From positions 1-26,725 of the forward strand of contig JBJMQS010000071.1 of the NCBI GenBank assembly GCA_045802605.1: a stretch of DNA of 26,725 bases. Reading direction: 5' to 3'. Positions 13,839 to 21,401 of the stretch are shown one piece after another. The notes under the pieces are model-generated. The model did no database searches and was not told the DNA's origin. It worked only from the letters and a program-made list of their open reading frames with translations. Each line of letters begins with the position of its first letter. Position 1 is the first letter of the stretch. The translations under genes and the position numbers were made by a program. This DNA is from JBJMQS01 sp045802605 (GTDB taxonomy: Bacteria; Planctomycetota; Planctomycetia; Gemmatales; Gemmataceae).

Positions 13839-15524
13839 CACACGGCGCCGCTGCAACCCCCGTTCCGGTGTGCGGCCCATGCAGCGGTCGAATATCCGGC
13901 GCGTCAGGTAATAAAAGACAATTGCCAAGGTGAGGTAGATGCCAACTGAGGCCAGCCCGCCGTTAACGACACAAAGCATGAAATCGGGTGGCAGATTTTG
14001 GGTTAATGCGAGCGTTCCGAAAAATTGAAACAGCAATGGGCTGAATTGAGCGGCTGTCATCACTTCTTCTTTTTCACCAAAAGTAACCATGATCAGCATC
14101 ACCCCGCCGACAGTAATGAACACATAAACGCATACCGCCGCACCGACGCTGCGGCTAAATTTGGTGAACCACGTTCCGCAAAAGAGGCCAACGCTGGCGA
14201 GCATCGCGCCGCATGCCAGTGGGTGCAAAACGATCAGCGCCAAGGCCAGATAACGGAATGACTCAGGGTTTTTTGAGCTTGTAGCACCTCCAGCGAGAAA
14301 GGCGACAACTCCAATCAAGCCAGGCAACACCACCAACTTGGGCACCAGTGAAAAAGCTGAGCGCCATTTCGCCCAGACGATCTCGCGCGTGGTCACCGGC
14401 GTGGTCATGAGCACATCCAGGCTTCCGCGGGCGCGTTCGTCGGCGAGAGCTGTCACGGCATAGACCGTGACCAAGAGCAGGCCCACCCCCACTTGCAGAC
14501 AGTTCAACAGCGGCGGTAACCAGTCGAACAAGGCGGGAGACGCGACCATGTGAAATAGACTTAGCCCGGTACCCAACAGCGCGCCGGATCCGAAAATCGC
14601 CCACACCAGGCGGCTCGCGCGGCTCGGCCGTTTGCGATGCCGCTCGTACCAGTTCATGGGCGACCGGGCAAGCAATCGCGGCGCGCCACGGCGACGAAAA
14701 AATATGCCGCGGCGAACGCGAGCCAACTGGCCGAGTTGCGCAATCACGACGCGGCGCAATCGCCACGCAGCCACCAGCGCCATCAGTGCGGACGTGCCAA
14801 GCGTAAATGCGAGGTAATATACGTAGTCCCAGGTTGTCAGAGGTTCGCTCGGGTCGGTCGGGGCGAAGAGGAGTAAAAACGGATTGAGCGATGCTAACCA
14901 TGGCGGAACCGGCCACGGCGTGGCAATTTTGTAAATCCAATAACTCAGATTCCAACCAAGCAACGCCAAGTACGTGAGCAACAGCGCTTCATGAGTCTTG
15001 CCCACGTAAAGTGAAGCAATGATCGCGATGGCACAGGCGAACACGCCAGCGCCGATAATCGTGACAAACCCACCGAGTAAAACGTCCGGCGCGATTCCGC
15101 CCAGCAGCGAGGCGATGAAAAACACCGGCAACGAGCCAATGACTAAACCAAATACTGGTAACAGGCGCGCGAATAGTTTGCCCAATACGATTTCGAAATT
15201 CGACAAGTCGGTCGCGAACATCACGACCAAGTTGCCGCGCATCTTGTCGATGCAGATCGCGCCCGCGGTGGCGGCCGGGGCGGCGAGCAGAATGATCGTG
15301 AGTTGCGTGGTGAGGATGGTGAGCGTGAAGGCTTCGCCAATCGCCGCGTGAGTGTGAATCGATGGTTCAGAGTCTGACGAATGGCGCGCGCTGTACCAGA
15401 CCAGACTGAGCGCTACCAACAATATCGCGATCAGCCCGGCCCGCGCGGCAAACATCTGCCAGCGCCGCGCCGCCGCGACTGCCTCGACGCGAAAGACCGG
15501 CCCTGGTCCGACGTGCAATGGCAT
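13755..15524 (-). CDS. ABC-2 type transporter permease, 12 membrane segments
   Basis: A 589-aa membrane protein with about twelve hydrophobic segments in two halves. Each half carries the ABC-2 coupling pattern (acidic residue, RGNL/RGSL, then a T-D/P-L/V turn and E-I-V): residues about 92-115 (DKMRGNLVVMFATDL) and about 362-386 (DERARGSLDVLMTTPVTTRE). This suggests an internal duplication giving a full-length permease. A basic cytoplasmic linker (about 256-304, RSPMNWYERHRKRP) joins the halves. It is a tandem paralogue of the next gene, which lies 18 nt upstream on the same strand. No ATP-binding subunit is encoded nearby. Its final 28 codons overlap the adenosyltransferase gene on the other strand. 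Substrate unknown. Confidence 0.87.
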   Translation of the reverse strand: MPLHVGPGPVFRVEAVAAARRWQMFAARAGLIAILLVALSLVWYSARHSSDSEPSIHTHAAIGEAFTLTILTTQLTIILLAAPAATAGAICIDKMRGNLVVMFATDLSNFEIVLGKLFARLLPVFGLVIGSLPVFFIASLLGGIAPDVLLGGFVTIIGAGVFACAIAIIASLYVGKTHEALLLTYLALLGWNLSYWIYKIATPWPVPPWLASLNPFLLLFAPTDPSEPLTTWDYVYYLAFTLGTSALMALVAAWRLRRVVIAQLGQLARVRRGIFFRRRGAPRLLARSPMNWYERHRKRPSRASRLVWAIFGSGALLGTGLSLFHMVASPALFDWLPPLLNCLQVGVGLLLVTVYAVTALADERARGSLDVLMTTPVTTREIVWAKWRSAFSLVPKLVVLPGLIGVVAFLAGGATSSKNPESFRYLALALIVLHPLACGAMLASVGLFCGTWFTKFSRSVGAAVCVYVFITVGGVMLIMVTFGEKEEVMTAAQFSPLLFQFFGTLALTQNLPPDFMLCVVNGGLASVGIYLTLAIVFYYLTRRIFDRCMGRTPERGLQRRRVSPRFAGYPEDVAPAIVVANASEHEQEI

Positions 15525-15542
15525 GGGAACGGTTTACCAGAG

Positions 15543-17327
15543 TTAGGGCAGTTGCGACAGCAATTTCTCGCGGCGGCTTGGCCCGGCTCGCTCCCATGGC
15601 GGCAATTTCTTGCGCGCCAATCCAGTCTCCGGCACCCGCCGAATGCGGACGTTGAACGAGTGGACGGTCATGAAAAACAAGGCAATGGACGCCGCAGCAT
15701 AGAACAACGTCCATCCCATGACGCCGGTCCAGTAGAGCACTTCGGCGTTCTCGGTCTGGTCATTCAGATTGAACACCCAGTTACTCCAGAACGTGTCGGC
15801 CGACACCATTTCCTGAACGGAAATTGGACTCGAAGCCGCCAACACCAGGGTGAACAAATTCTGATGTTCTGCATGGGCGGAGTAGATCAGAAGCGGCCAA
15901 ATGGCAAAGATCCAAATGGAGACACCAATGGTAACTCCAATGGCATGGGCAAATTTGCCCATCCAAACCGCCGCGAACAAGCCGAAGCTGACCAACATCA
16001 AGGTGCAAGCAAAGAGGTGAGCCGCGTGAAGAGTGAATTCGATGAAATACGCCGCAAGGCGTCGCTCAACCTGCGAAATCCACCAAATTGAGTTCGGCGA
16101 CCGGTATTCACGCACATCGGCGACAGATGCAATGAACAACAAGACAAGCGGCAGCAGCAGCCACTTGGGAATCAACCGCGCAACGCTGAGCCATTTGGCC
16201 CACACAATGGCGCGGGTGGTCAACGGCGTCGCGAGCAAAACGTCTGGCTGTTTCTGTGCAGTGAAGTCAGAGATGGATGCGACGGCAAATGTGATCAAGA
16301 GCAGAATGCTCACACAAATTTGAATGTCGATAATGCCAACAGCCGCAAAGTGGTTGAAGCGAAACACGGAGGGTTCCCATAACAGGCATGCGGCCCAAAT
16401 GCTGCTCCCGATCATTGCCAATGCAAACAAGAGATTGATCAACCGGCTCGCACGCGTCGGCCGCTTGCGATGCCACTCGTACCACAACAGCGGATTGCGA
16501 TTGAGGACGTACAGATGTCGCCGCCCACGAGTGCCGCCACCGGTGCGACGCCCGGCCGTTCGCAAGACAATCCGCCGCAATCGGGAGGCCACCAACAGGA
16601 CCAGAATTGCGGACAGGCACAACGTGCCCACGGTGAATAACGCAAAGTTGTCGGGAGGCAACGTATATATGCCGGTCGCTTCGAGAAGCACCGTGTATGG
16701 ATTCCATTGCCGGTGGGTAAGATTCAGCCAGTCGGCGGCAAGCCAGCCCGCTTCGATCAAGTACGTGAGCAAAAGCGCTTCGTGCAAGCGGCTGACATAA
16801 AGCGACGCTGTCAGTCCAATCGTGCACCCCATTACCGCGGTGACGGCGATGATGGCAAAGCCGTCCAGAACTGTTTGCGCACTGACGCCACCGAGCAGCG
16901 TCGTGAGAAACAACACCGGGATTGATGCAGCAAAGAGACTGATGATCGGCATGAGCCGCGCAAACAATTTGTCGGCTACGATCTCGCGGGCGCGGAGATC
17001 TGTCGCCAGCAATAGCTCCAGGTTGCCGCGCGATCGATCGATGCAGATCGCACCGGCCGTGGCAGCCGGCGCGGCCAGGAGCACGAACGTGAGTTGGGCG
17101 AACAGGATCGCCATCGCGAAGTTCGATCCGAGTTGCGAGTATTCGTTAAGCGAAACAGAATTCGACGCCGAAAAAAGTTTCAGGTTGGTGTTGGCCGCGC
17201 ACACGAAGAGCATGGCGACGAGCAGCAAGGCCACTAGCGCCGTCCGCATGGCATAGGTCTGCCAGCGCCGACCCGCGGCGACGAGCTCGACCCAAAAAAC
17301 GGTGCCAGGACCAAGGCGCAACGCCAT
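15543..17327 (-). CDS. ABC-2 type transporter permease, tandem paralogue
   Basis: A 594-aa membrane protein, colinear with the downstream permease from end to end: GPGTVFWVELVAAGRRWQ near the start versus GPGPVFRVEAVAAARRWQ, HEALLLTYL in both, and WYEWHRKRPTRASRL versus WYERHRKRPSRASRL in the linker. Coupling motifs lie at about 96-118 (DRSRGNLELLLATDL) and 353-379 (QPDVLLATPLTTRAIVWAKW). The second has lost the usual E-R-GSL pattern and reads ISDFTAQKQPD. Topology is again about twelve segments in two halves. The upstream small protein gene on the same strand may be cotranscribed. The missing ATPase must be encoded elsewhere if the transporter is active. Confidence 0.87.
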   Translation of the reverse strand: MALRLGPGTVFWVELVAAGRRWQTYAMRTALVALLLVAMLFVCAANTNLKLFSASNSVSLNEYSQLGSNFAMAILFAQLTFVLLAAPAATAGAICIDRSRGNLELLLATDLRAREIVADKLFARLMPIISLFAASIPVLFLTTLLGGVSAQTVLDGFAIIAVTAVMGCTIGLTASLYVSRLHEALLLTYLIEAGWLAADWLNLTHRQWNPYTVLLEATGIYTLPPDNFALFTVGTLCLSAILVLLVASRLRRIVLRTAGRRTGGGTRGRRHLYVLNRNPLLWYEWHRKRPTRASRLINLLFALAMIGSSIWAACLLWEPSVFRFNHFAAVGIIDIQICVSILLLITFAVASISDFTAQKQPDVLLATPLTTRAIVWAKWLSVARLIPKWLLLPLVLLFIASVADVREYRSPNSIWWISQVERRLAAYFIEFTLHAAHLFACTLMLVSFGLFAAVWMGKFAHAIGVTIGVSIWIFAIWPLLIYSAHAEHQNLFTLVLAASSPISVQEMVSADTFWSNWVFNLNDQTENAEVLYWTGVMGWTLFYAAASIALFFMTVHSFNVRIRRVPETGLARKKLPPWERAGPSRREKLLSQLP

Positions 17328-17401
17328 GAGTGCACCATGCCGAAGAGCGTTCGTGCTCCCCGCATTATCTACTCATGGCCGTCAACAAACGAGGAGAGAG
17401 C

Positions 17402-17608
17402 TTAGTTGTTGCTAAAAGAGATCGGCCAAGTCGTGGCCGCGCGCAGCCGTTCCCGAGCCTGCTCGAGGGCGAACCGATAAAGCTCCGAAATCTCGTTGCG
17501 TTGCGATTCCGTGAACCCTGCAACCAGAAAGGCGGGACAGCAAACAAAGGAACCCGCGGAAGAGTTGATTGGCGGTTGAGTCCAAAAATAGCTGGAATTT
17601 GCGTACAT
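17402..17608 (-). CDS. Small protein of unknown function (68 aa)
   Basis: Begins MYANSSYFW and ends TWPISFSNN. The second half (ESQRNEISELYRFALEQARE) is a clear amphipathic helix. I have a weak memory of short planctomycete proteins with an ELYR-A-EQA motif but cannot confirm it. The start at 17608 has GGAG about 8 nt upstream, whereas an in-frame ATG at 17635 has no ribosome site and lies at the predicted transcript start. A promoter-like pair is found at 17639-17666. The permease gene starts 74 nt downstream on the same strand. The alternative is that this is a chance open frame. Confidence 0.5.
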   Translation of the reverse strand: MYANSSYFWTQPPINSSAGSFVCCPAFLVAGFTESQRNEISELYRFALEQARERLRAATTWPISFSNN

Positions 17609-17638
17609 ATCAAAGCACTCCAGAATTCCCTGCATGAT

Positions 17639-17666
17639 ACATTACCATACTTATCATCATTGTCAA
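17639..17666 (-). promoter_or_regulatory. Candidate promoter for the small protein and permease genes
   Basis: On the minus strand a perfect TTGACA (17661-17666) is followed after 16 nt by TAATGT (17639-17644), in a locally AT-rich patch that stands out from the surroundings. The transcript would begin near 17632, just upstream of the small gene start at 17608. The rest of the 17609-17897 gap shows no gene. It includes a direct repeat of ACCGGCGGG just before the next plus-strand gene. Confidence 0.4.
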
Positions 17667-17897
17667 CTATCCGTGTTGCTCCATTGCAAGTTCCTCATTG
17701 CAAATCTCGGAGCAAAGCAGATCAGTGCCCAAGCCGGCCGGTTGCTCATCGCGGTTCGCAAAATGTCAGAATTGATGTCGGCAACGTAACATCTGGGCGC
17801 AAGTTACTTGCATAGCGTGCGTCTGCGCTTGACAATAACCAGGCTCGACCGGCGGGGGACCGGCGGGAGCCGTGCGCTTTTTGCTGGAGGGGATTCC

Positions 17898-19706
17898 ATG
17901 CCGCGTGGATGTTGGGCGGTGGTGCTGCTGCTCGTAGGCGTTTCGGCCGCGCGAGCCGACTACTTGTTCATTCAGTACACGATGGCGTTCAAGAAAGATC
18001 AGCCTCAAGGCCAGGGCCAACAGCAAGCACCGCAATTGCCGCCCGGATCGATCGGCACCATCCCCGGGATTGTCGAAGACGATAAGTCGATCCGTTTCAT
18101 CGTCCAACAAGTGATCCAAGTCACGCAGCCAAAAACACTGCCGACCGCGAGCGGTGCGGTCAAGTTCACCGTCAACACGAAGCACGGAACGACCGCCATT
18201 TTCAATGACGAGGCGAGTGGCTTGGTCTGCAAACTGATTTCGCCTGTGAGCACAGTGAAGCGGCGCTTCGAAAACCTGAAGGAAAAGTACGCCAAGCAGA
18301 GTAACGGCGAGCGAGTTTATGAACTCGCCGAATGGGCCCTCAATCATGGTCTGGTCGATGAGTTCGCGGGCATTCTTGAAGAGGTCGCCAAGACCGGCAA
18401 GAAGACGGGGCATGACAGCCTCGACAAAGCGGTCGAGTGCTTTACGCAAGTCAAGGAATCGTTGGCCAAGCGCATCGACGAGAAGGAAGGCGACTCGGCC
18501 TCCTACTGGAAGAAGAAGCTGCAGTTCCGCGATCGCCAATCCGACCATTATGTGTTGCTCTACAACACCGCCCTCTCCGATCCGCCGGAAGTCATTCGCC
18601 GGTTAGATGCGCTCGAAGCCAACATGAAAGGCGTCTACTACTGGTTCGCCCTCAAAGGTCAGGTGCTCAAGCTACCAGAGCAGAAACTGGTCGCAGTCTT
18701 GTTGGATCAGCCGGACGAGTTCCGGCTGCAACAAGCCATTGAAGACGAACCGTTGGTGGCTGATAGCTTTTTCACGCCGCGCGACAACGTGGTGGTGTTT
18801 TCGTCGCAGCGGCTCGATCATCCTTCAATGACTTTTTCCAAGCAGATGCAGTCGTACTGGCAGCAGGGCTGGGATCGCCCGGCCCTCCTGACGGGAAAGA
18901 AGGCCAAGCTGGCCGGTAAGACGCCCGCGGAAGAAGCGAAGATGGCAACCTTGGCGCTTTTAGACAAGTCGCTCGAAGATGAAGCCGAGCGCGCGTCGGT
19001 GTCGCACGACGGCACTCGCCAATTGTTGGTCGGTTGCGGTTGGCAGCGACCCAATGTGGTCATGCCGGCGTGGGTGCAGTTTGGCATGGCCAGCGTAATG
19101 GAGACTCCCAAGAGCCCATATTTCGCGCCAATTGAAGTTCGCGCGCCGTACTGGACCGGCTACGGCGGTCCGAGTTGGGCCTACGCTCGGTTGTTTAAAA
19201 CATTCTCGGCCGAATATCTGCGCGAAAGTCGCGCGGAGGACGCCAAACAGTTGCCGATCAAAGGTGACTTCGATTTTGATTGGAAGGCCAATCTGTTGTT
19301 GCAGGTAATTCAAGATAACGATTTCGATCAATCGCACTATCCAGGCCCGCGCGGCCGGATCAAGCTCGTGGAGGCACGCACGCATTCGTGGGCCTTGTGT
19401 TACTACCTTTTGAAAATGCGAACTTCGGGCGTGAAGGCTTTTTACGAGCAACTCGCGAAAATGCCGCGCGACCTGGATCCGGAGCCCAACGATGTGATGG
19501 CCTGCTTCTGCCGGGCCTTTGACATCGCTGACAAAACGGGAACGACTTTGGACCCGGTGAAATTCCAAAACTTCGCGAACGACTGGATTGGGTTTATGGA
19601 CACGGTTTTGCCCCCATCTGATGAGATCAAGATTGGGGTGGAGGCTGCGGACCCCAATGCTGGAGGGGGGAATTCTGGCGGTTCCGGGACTCCGAAACAG
19701 GGCTAA
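17898..19706 (+). CDS. Secreted DUF1570-like protein with a degenerate zinc-peptidase motif
   Basis: A 602-aa exported protein. The signal peptide is MPRGCWAVVLLLVGVSAARA, and the ATG follows a strong GGAGGGG ribosome site. Residues about 60-200 form a helical, charged N-terminal region. Residues about 205-410 resemble DUF1570 domains (HYVLLYNT, then LDALEANMKGVYYWF). Those domains normally carry HExxH and a later E-G-L-A segment. Here the corresponding positions read HDGTRQLL (370-377) and WVQFGMASVME (392-402), so the catalytic Glu, the second His and the third ligand all appear lost. The C-terminus ends in a Gly/Ser/Asn-rich tail. I infer a non-catalytic pseudopeptidase. The family call comes from pattern memory. 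Confidence 0.75.
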   Translation: MPRGCWAVVLLLVGVSAARADYLFIQYTMAFKKDQPQGQGQQQAPQLPPGSIGTIPGIVEDDKSIRFIVQQVIQVTQPKTLPTASGAVKFTVNTKHGTTAIFNDEASGLVCKLISPVSTVKRRFENLKEKYAKQSNGERVYELAEWALNHGLVDEFAGILEEVAKTGKKTGHDSLDKAVECFTQVKESLAKRIDEKEGDSASYWKKKLQFRDRQSDHYVLLYNTALSDPPEVIRRLDALEANMKGVYYWFALKGQVLKLPEQKLVAVLLDQPDEFRLQQAIEDEPLVADSFFTPRDNVVVFSSQRLDHPSMTFSKQMQSYWQQGWDRPALLTGKKAKLAGKTPAEEAKMATLALLDKSLEDEAERASVSHDGTRQLLVGCGWQRPNVVMPAWVQFGMASVMETPKSPYFAPIEVRAPYWTGYGGPSWAYARLFKTFSAEYLRESRAEDAKQLPIKGDFDFDWKANLLLQVIQDNDFDQSHYPGPRGRIKLVEARTHSWALCYYLLKMRTSGVKAFYEQLAKMPRDLDPEPNDVMACFCRAFDIADKTGTTLDPVKFQNFANDWIGFMDTVLPPSDEIKIGVEAADPNAGGGNSGGSGTPKQG

Positions 19707-19769
19707 AATGCTGGCCCGGAACGCTTTTATGGCGTTTTATGGCGCATTTTCCGATAAATTAAGAAATTA

Positions 19770-19805
19770 GGAGATTCCCATCTCCACGCTAGCCCCGCGG
19801 CGGGG
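19770..19805. other. Two small hairpins in the leader of the DUF1559 gene
   Basis: GGAGAT/ATCTCC with a 4-nt loop (19770-19785) and CCCCG/CGGGG with a 3-nt loop (19793-19805) lie between the DUF1570-like stop and the DUF1559 start. They may be leader structure or a weak terminator; no U-tract follows. Confidence 0.4.
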
Positions 19806-19863
19806 TATGATTTCAATCGAAATGGCCTGGCGGCCTGGTGCCGCCGCAAGAGGCTCATTTGCT

Positions 19864-20871
19864 ATGCGTCTGGACTGCCGACGCGCATTTACGCTGATCG
19901 AATTACTCGTCGTGGTCGCGATCATCGCGACTTTGTTAAGTCTTTTGTTGCCTGCGGTTCAACAAGTCCGCGAAGTCGCGAACCGAACGCGCTGTCAAAA
20001 CAATTTGCACCAAATGGCGTTGGCCGTGGTTCAGTATGAAACTGAGAACGGCCGGTTACCGCCAGGGGCCGGTGAGTATCCAAAGCTATCTATGACTCCA
20101 AATGACCGGCCATCGGTTCAAGCGCTGATTTTGCCATATCTCGAGCAGGGAACAAGATACAGTAAATTCAATTTCGATTACGACGTACATCAGGACGCGG
20201 TGAATCTTCCCGCACAGTCACAAGACGTGCCAACGTACGTCTGCCCGAGCGACCCTTCGACTCAGCGGTATTTCCAGGCTGGATGGTCGAATTACTTTGC
20301 CAACATTGGCGCGACCGCCGACACCAAGTCGACCGATTCAAAGTTCCTGGGTGTCTTCAATTACACGACCGACGCTGCCAAGCGCATTATCAGCAACGTC
20401 CGGTGGGTCGACATCTCCGACGGTACTGCCACGACTGCCATGTTTGCGGAAATCAAACGAAGCGATTTGCCCTGGGATGCGACCGGAAAATATGATGTTA
20501 CAACGATGATGATTACTAACTTGGCCAGTCTGACGGATCGTGCCGCGTGTTCAGCGTGTAATGCCGATACGGGAGTCCAGGTTCGAGTGGTTGGTCAGCA
20601 ATACTATCGAGATTTGCCCGCGACATTTGCATACTCACATACGATGACGCCGAATCAAGGCGGCCATGGCGGAGTCAGTTTTACGCAATTCGATTGCGGC
20701 TCGGCTGATTTTCTATCAGCCCATAAGGCCACCCGCAGTTATCACCCCGGTGGCGTGAATATCGCTTTCTGCGATGGCTCAGTGCGATTCATCACTGATA
20801 CCATTCGAGCGAAAATCTGGCGAGCGCTTGGAACCCGCAGCGCAGGCGACAACGTCGGGTCGGATTTCTAA
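19864..20871 (+). CDS. DUF1559 family type IV pilin-like protein
   Basis: A 335-aa protein of the large planctomycete-specific DUF1559 family. The N-terminus has a prepilin signal: a short basic leader (MRLDCRRA), then FTLIELLVVVAIIATLLSLL with the conserved Glu at +5. The residue before the cleavage point is Ala instead of the usual Gly. The C-terminal H-x9-DG motif is present as HPGGVNIAFCDGSVRF. A CSAC pair lies mid-protein. These proteins are exported and probably anchored through the N-terminal helix; their role is not established. The start at 19864 is preferred over 19807 because the prepilin leader fits. The lipoprotein gene starts 9 nt downstream, suggesting an operon. Confidence 0.93.
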   Translation: MRLDCRRAFTLIELLVVVAIIATLLSLLLPAVQQVREVANRTRCQNNLHQMALAVVQYETENGRLPPGAGEYPKLSMTPNDRPSVQALILPYLEQGTRYSKFNFDYDVHQDAVNLPAQSQDVPTYVCPSDPSTQRYFQAGWSNYFANIGATADTKSTDSKFLGVFNYTTDAAKRIISNVRWVDISDGTATTAMFAEIKRSDLPWDATGKYDVTTMMITNLASLTDRAACSACNADTGVQVRVVGQQYYRDLPATFAYSHTMTPNQGGHGGVSFTQFDCGSADFLSAHKATRSYHPGGVNIAFCDGSVRFITDTIRAKIWRALGTRSAGDNVGSDF

Positions 20872-20880
20872 AACACCTTT

Positions 20881-21345
20881 ATGTTGCCAGTCAATGACCG
20901 CAAGCAGCCACCCCTCAGCCCATTGCGAATTGCTGCGCGCCGGAGTTTACTCCCTCTAGCCTCGGCCACCTGCGGCTTGCTGTTATTCGCGGGCTGTAAT
21001 TCAAAGCCATCTCCCGAATCCCACATCACGGGATACTCACAGCAGCAACTGCTCGGGGAATTCGCGGAGCTCTACCGCTGCGCTCAGCTCAATCTGCTAA
21101 ATAACCATGCACCCGCGAGGATCAGCGATTTGGAGAAGTGCAAAGCCGGCTTTCCCTACGGTTATCAGGCTGCCGTCAAAGGCGACATTATCGTCGTCTG
21201 GGGTACTCCCTTAGGAAGCGGCACGAACGTGCTGGCCTATGAAAGAGATGCCGCATCGCGGGGCGGCTGGGTCGTGCTCCAAGACGGCAGCGTGAAACAA
21301 CTCACCTCGTCCGAATTCCGTGCCACCCCGAAAGCCAGCAAGTAA
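20881..21345 (+). CDS. Small lipoprotein paired with the DUF1559 gene
   Basis: A 154-aa protein with a long signal region and a lipobox-like LLLFAGC at Cys39, so it is probably lipid-anchored. The C-terminal half (DIIVVWGTPL, WVVLQDGSVKQLTSSEF) resembles the display-strand plus D-G-S-V ending seen in pilin-like proteins of this phylum. Planctomycete DUF1559 genes are often followed by such a small lipoprotein gene, and here the gap is 9 nt. The ATG at 20881 has no good ribosome site and there is no later Met, so translation may be coupled to the gene before it. Confidence 0.8.
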   Translation: MLPVNDRKQPPLSPLRIAARRSLLPLASATCGLLLFAGCNSKPSPESHITGYSQQQLLGEFAELYRCAQLNLLNNHAPARISDLEKCKAGFPYGYQAAVKGDIIVVWGTPLGSGTNVLAYERDAASRGGWVVLQDGSVKQLTSSEFRATPKASK

Positions 21346-21401
21346 CACGTCGCCGGACTACCATCCTCGCCGTGGGCCGTCAGGTCGGGTATCTTGTGGG
21401 A

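Noticed and set aside
15381..16091. Plus-strand open frame of 236 codons across the two permease genes
   Set aside because: Antisense shadow with unlikely composition and no domain.
17330..17815. Plus-strand open frame of 161 codons
   Set aside because: Low-complexity Arg/Ser-rich product, no ribosome site, and antisense to the better supported small gene and its promoter.
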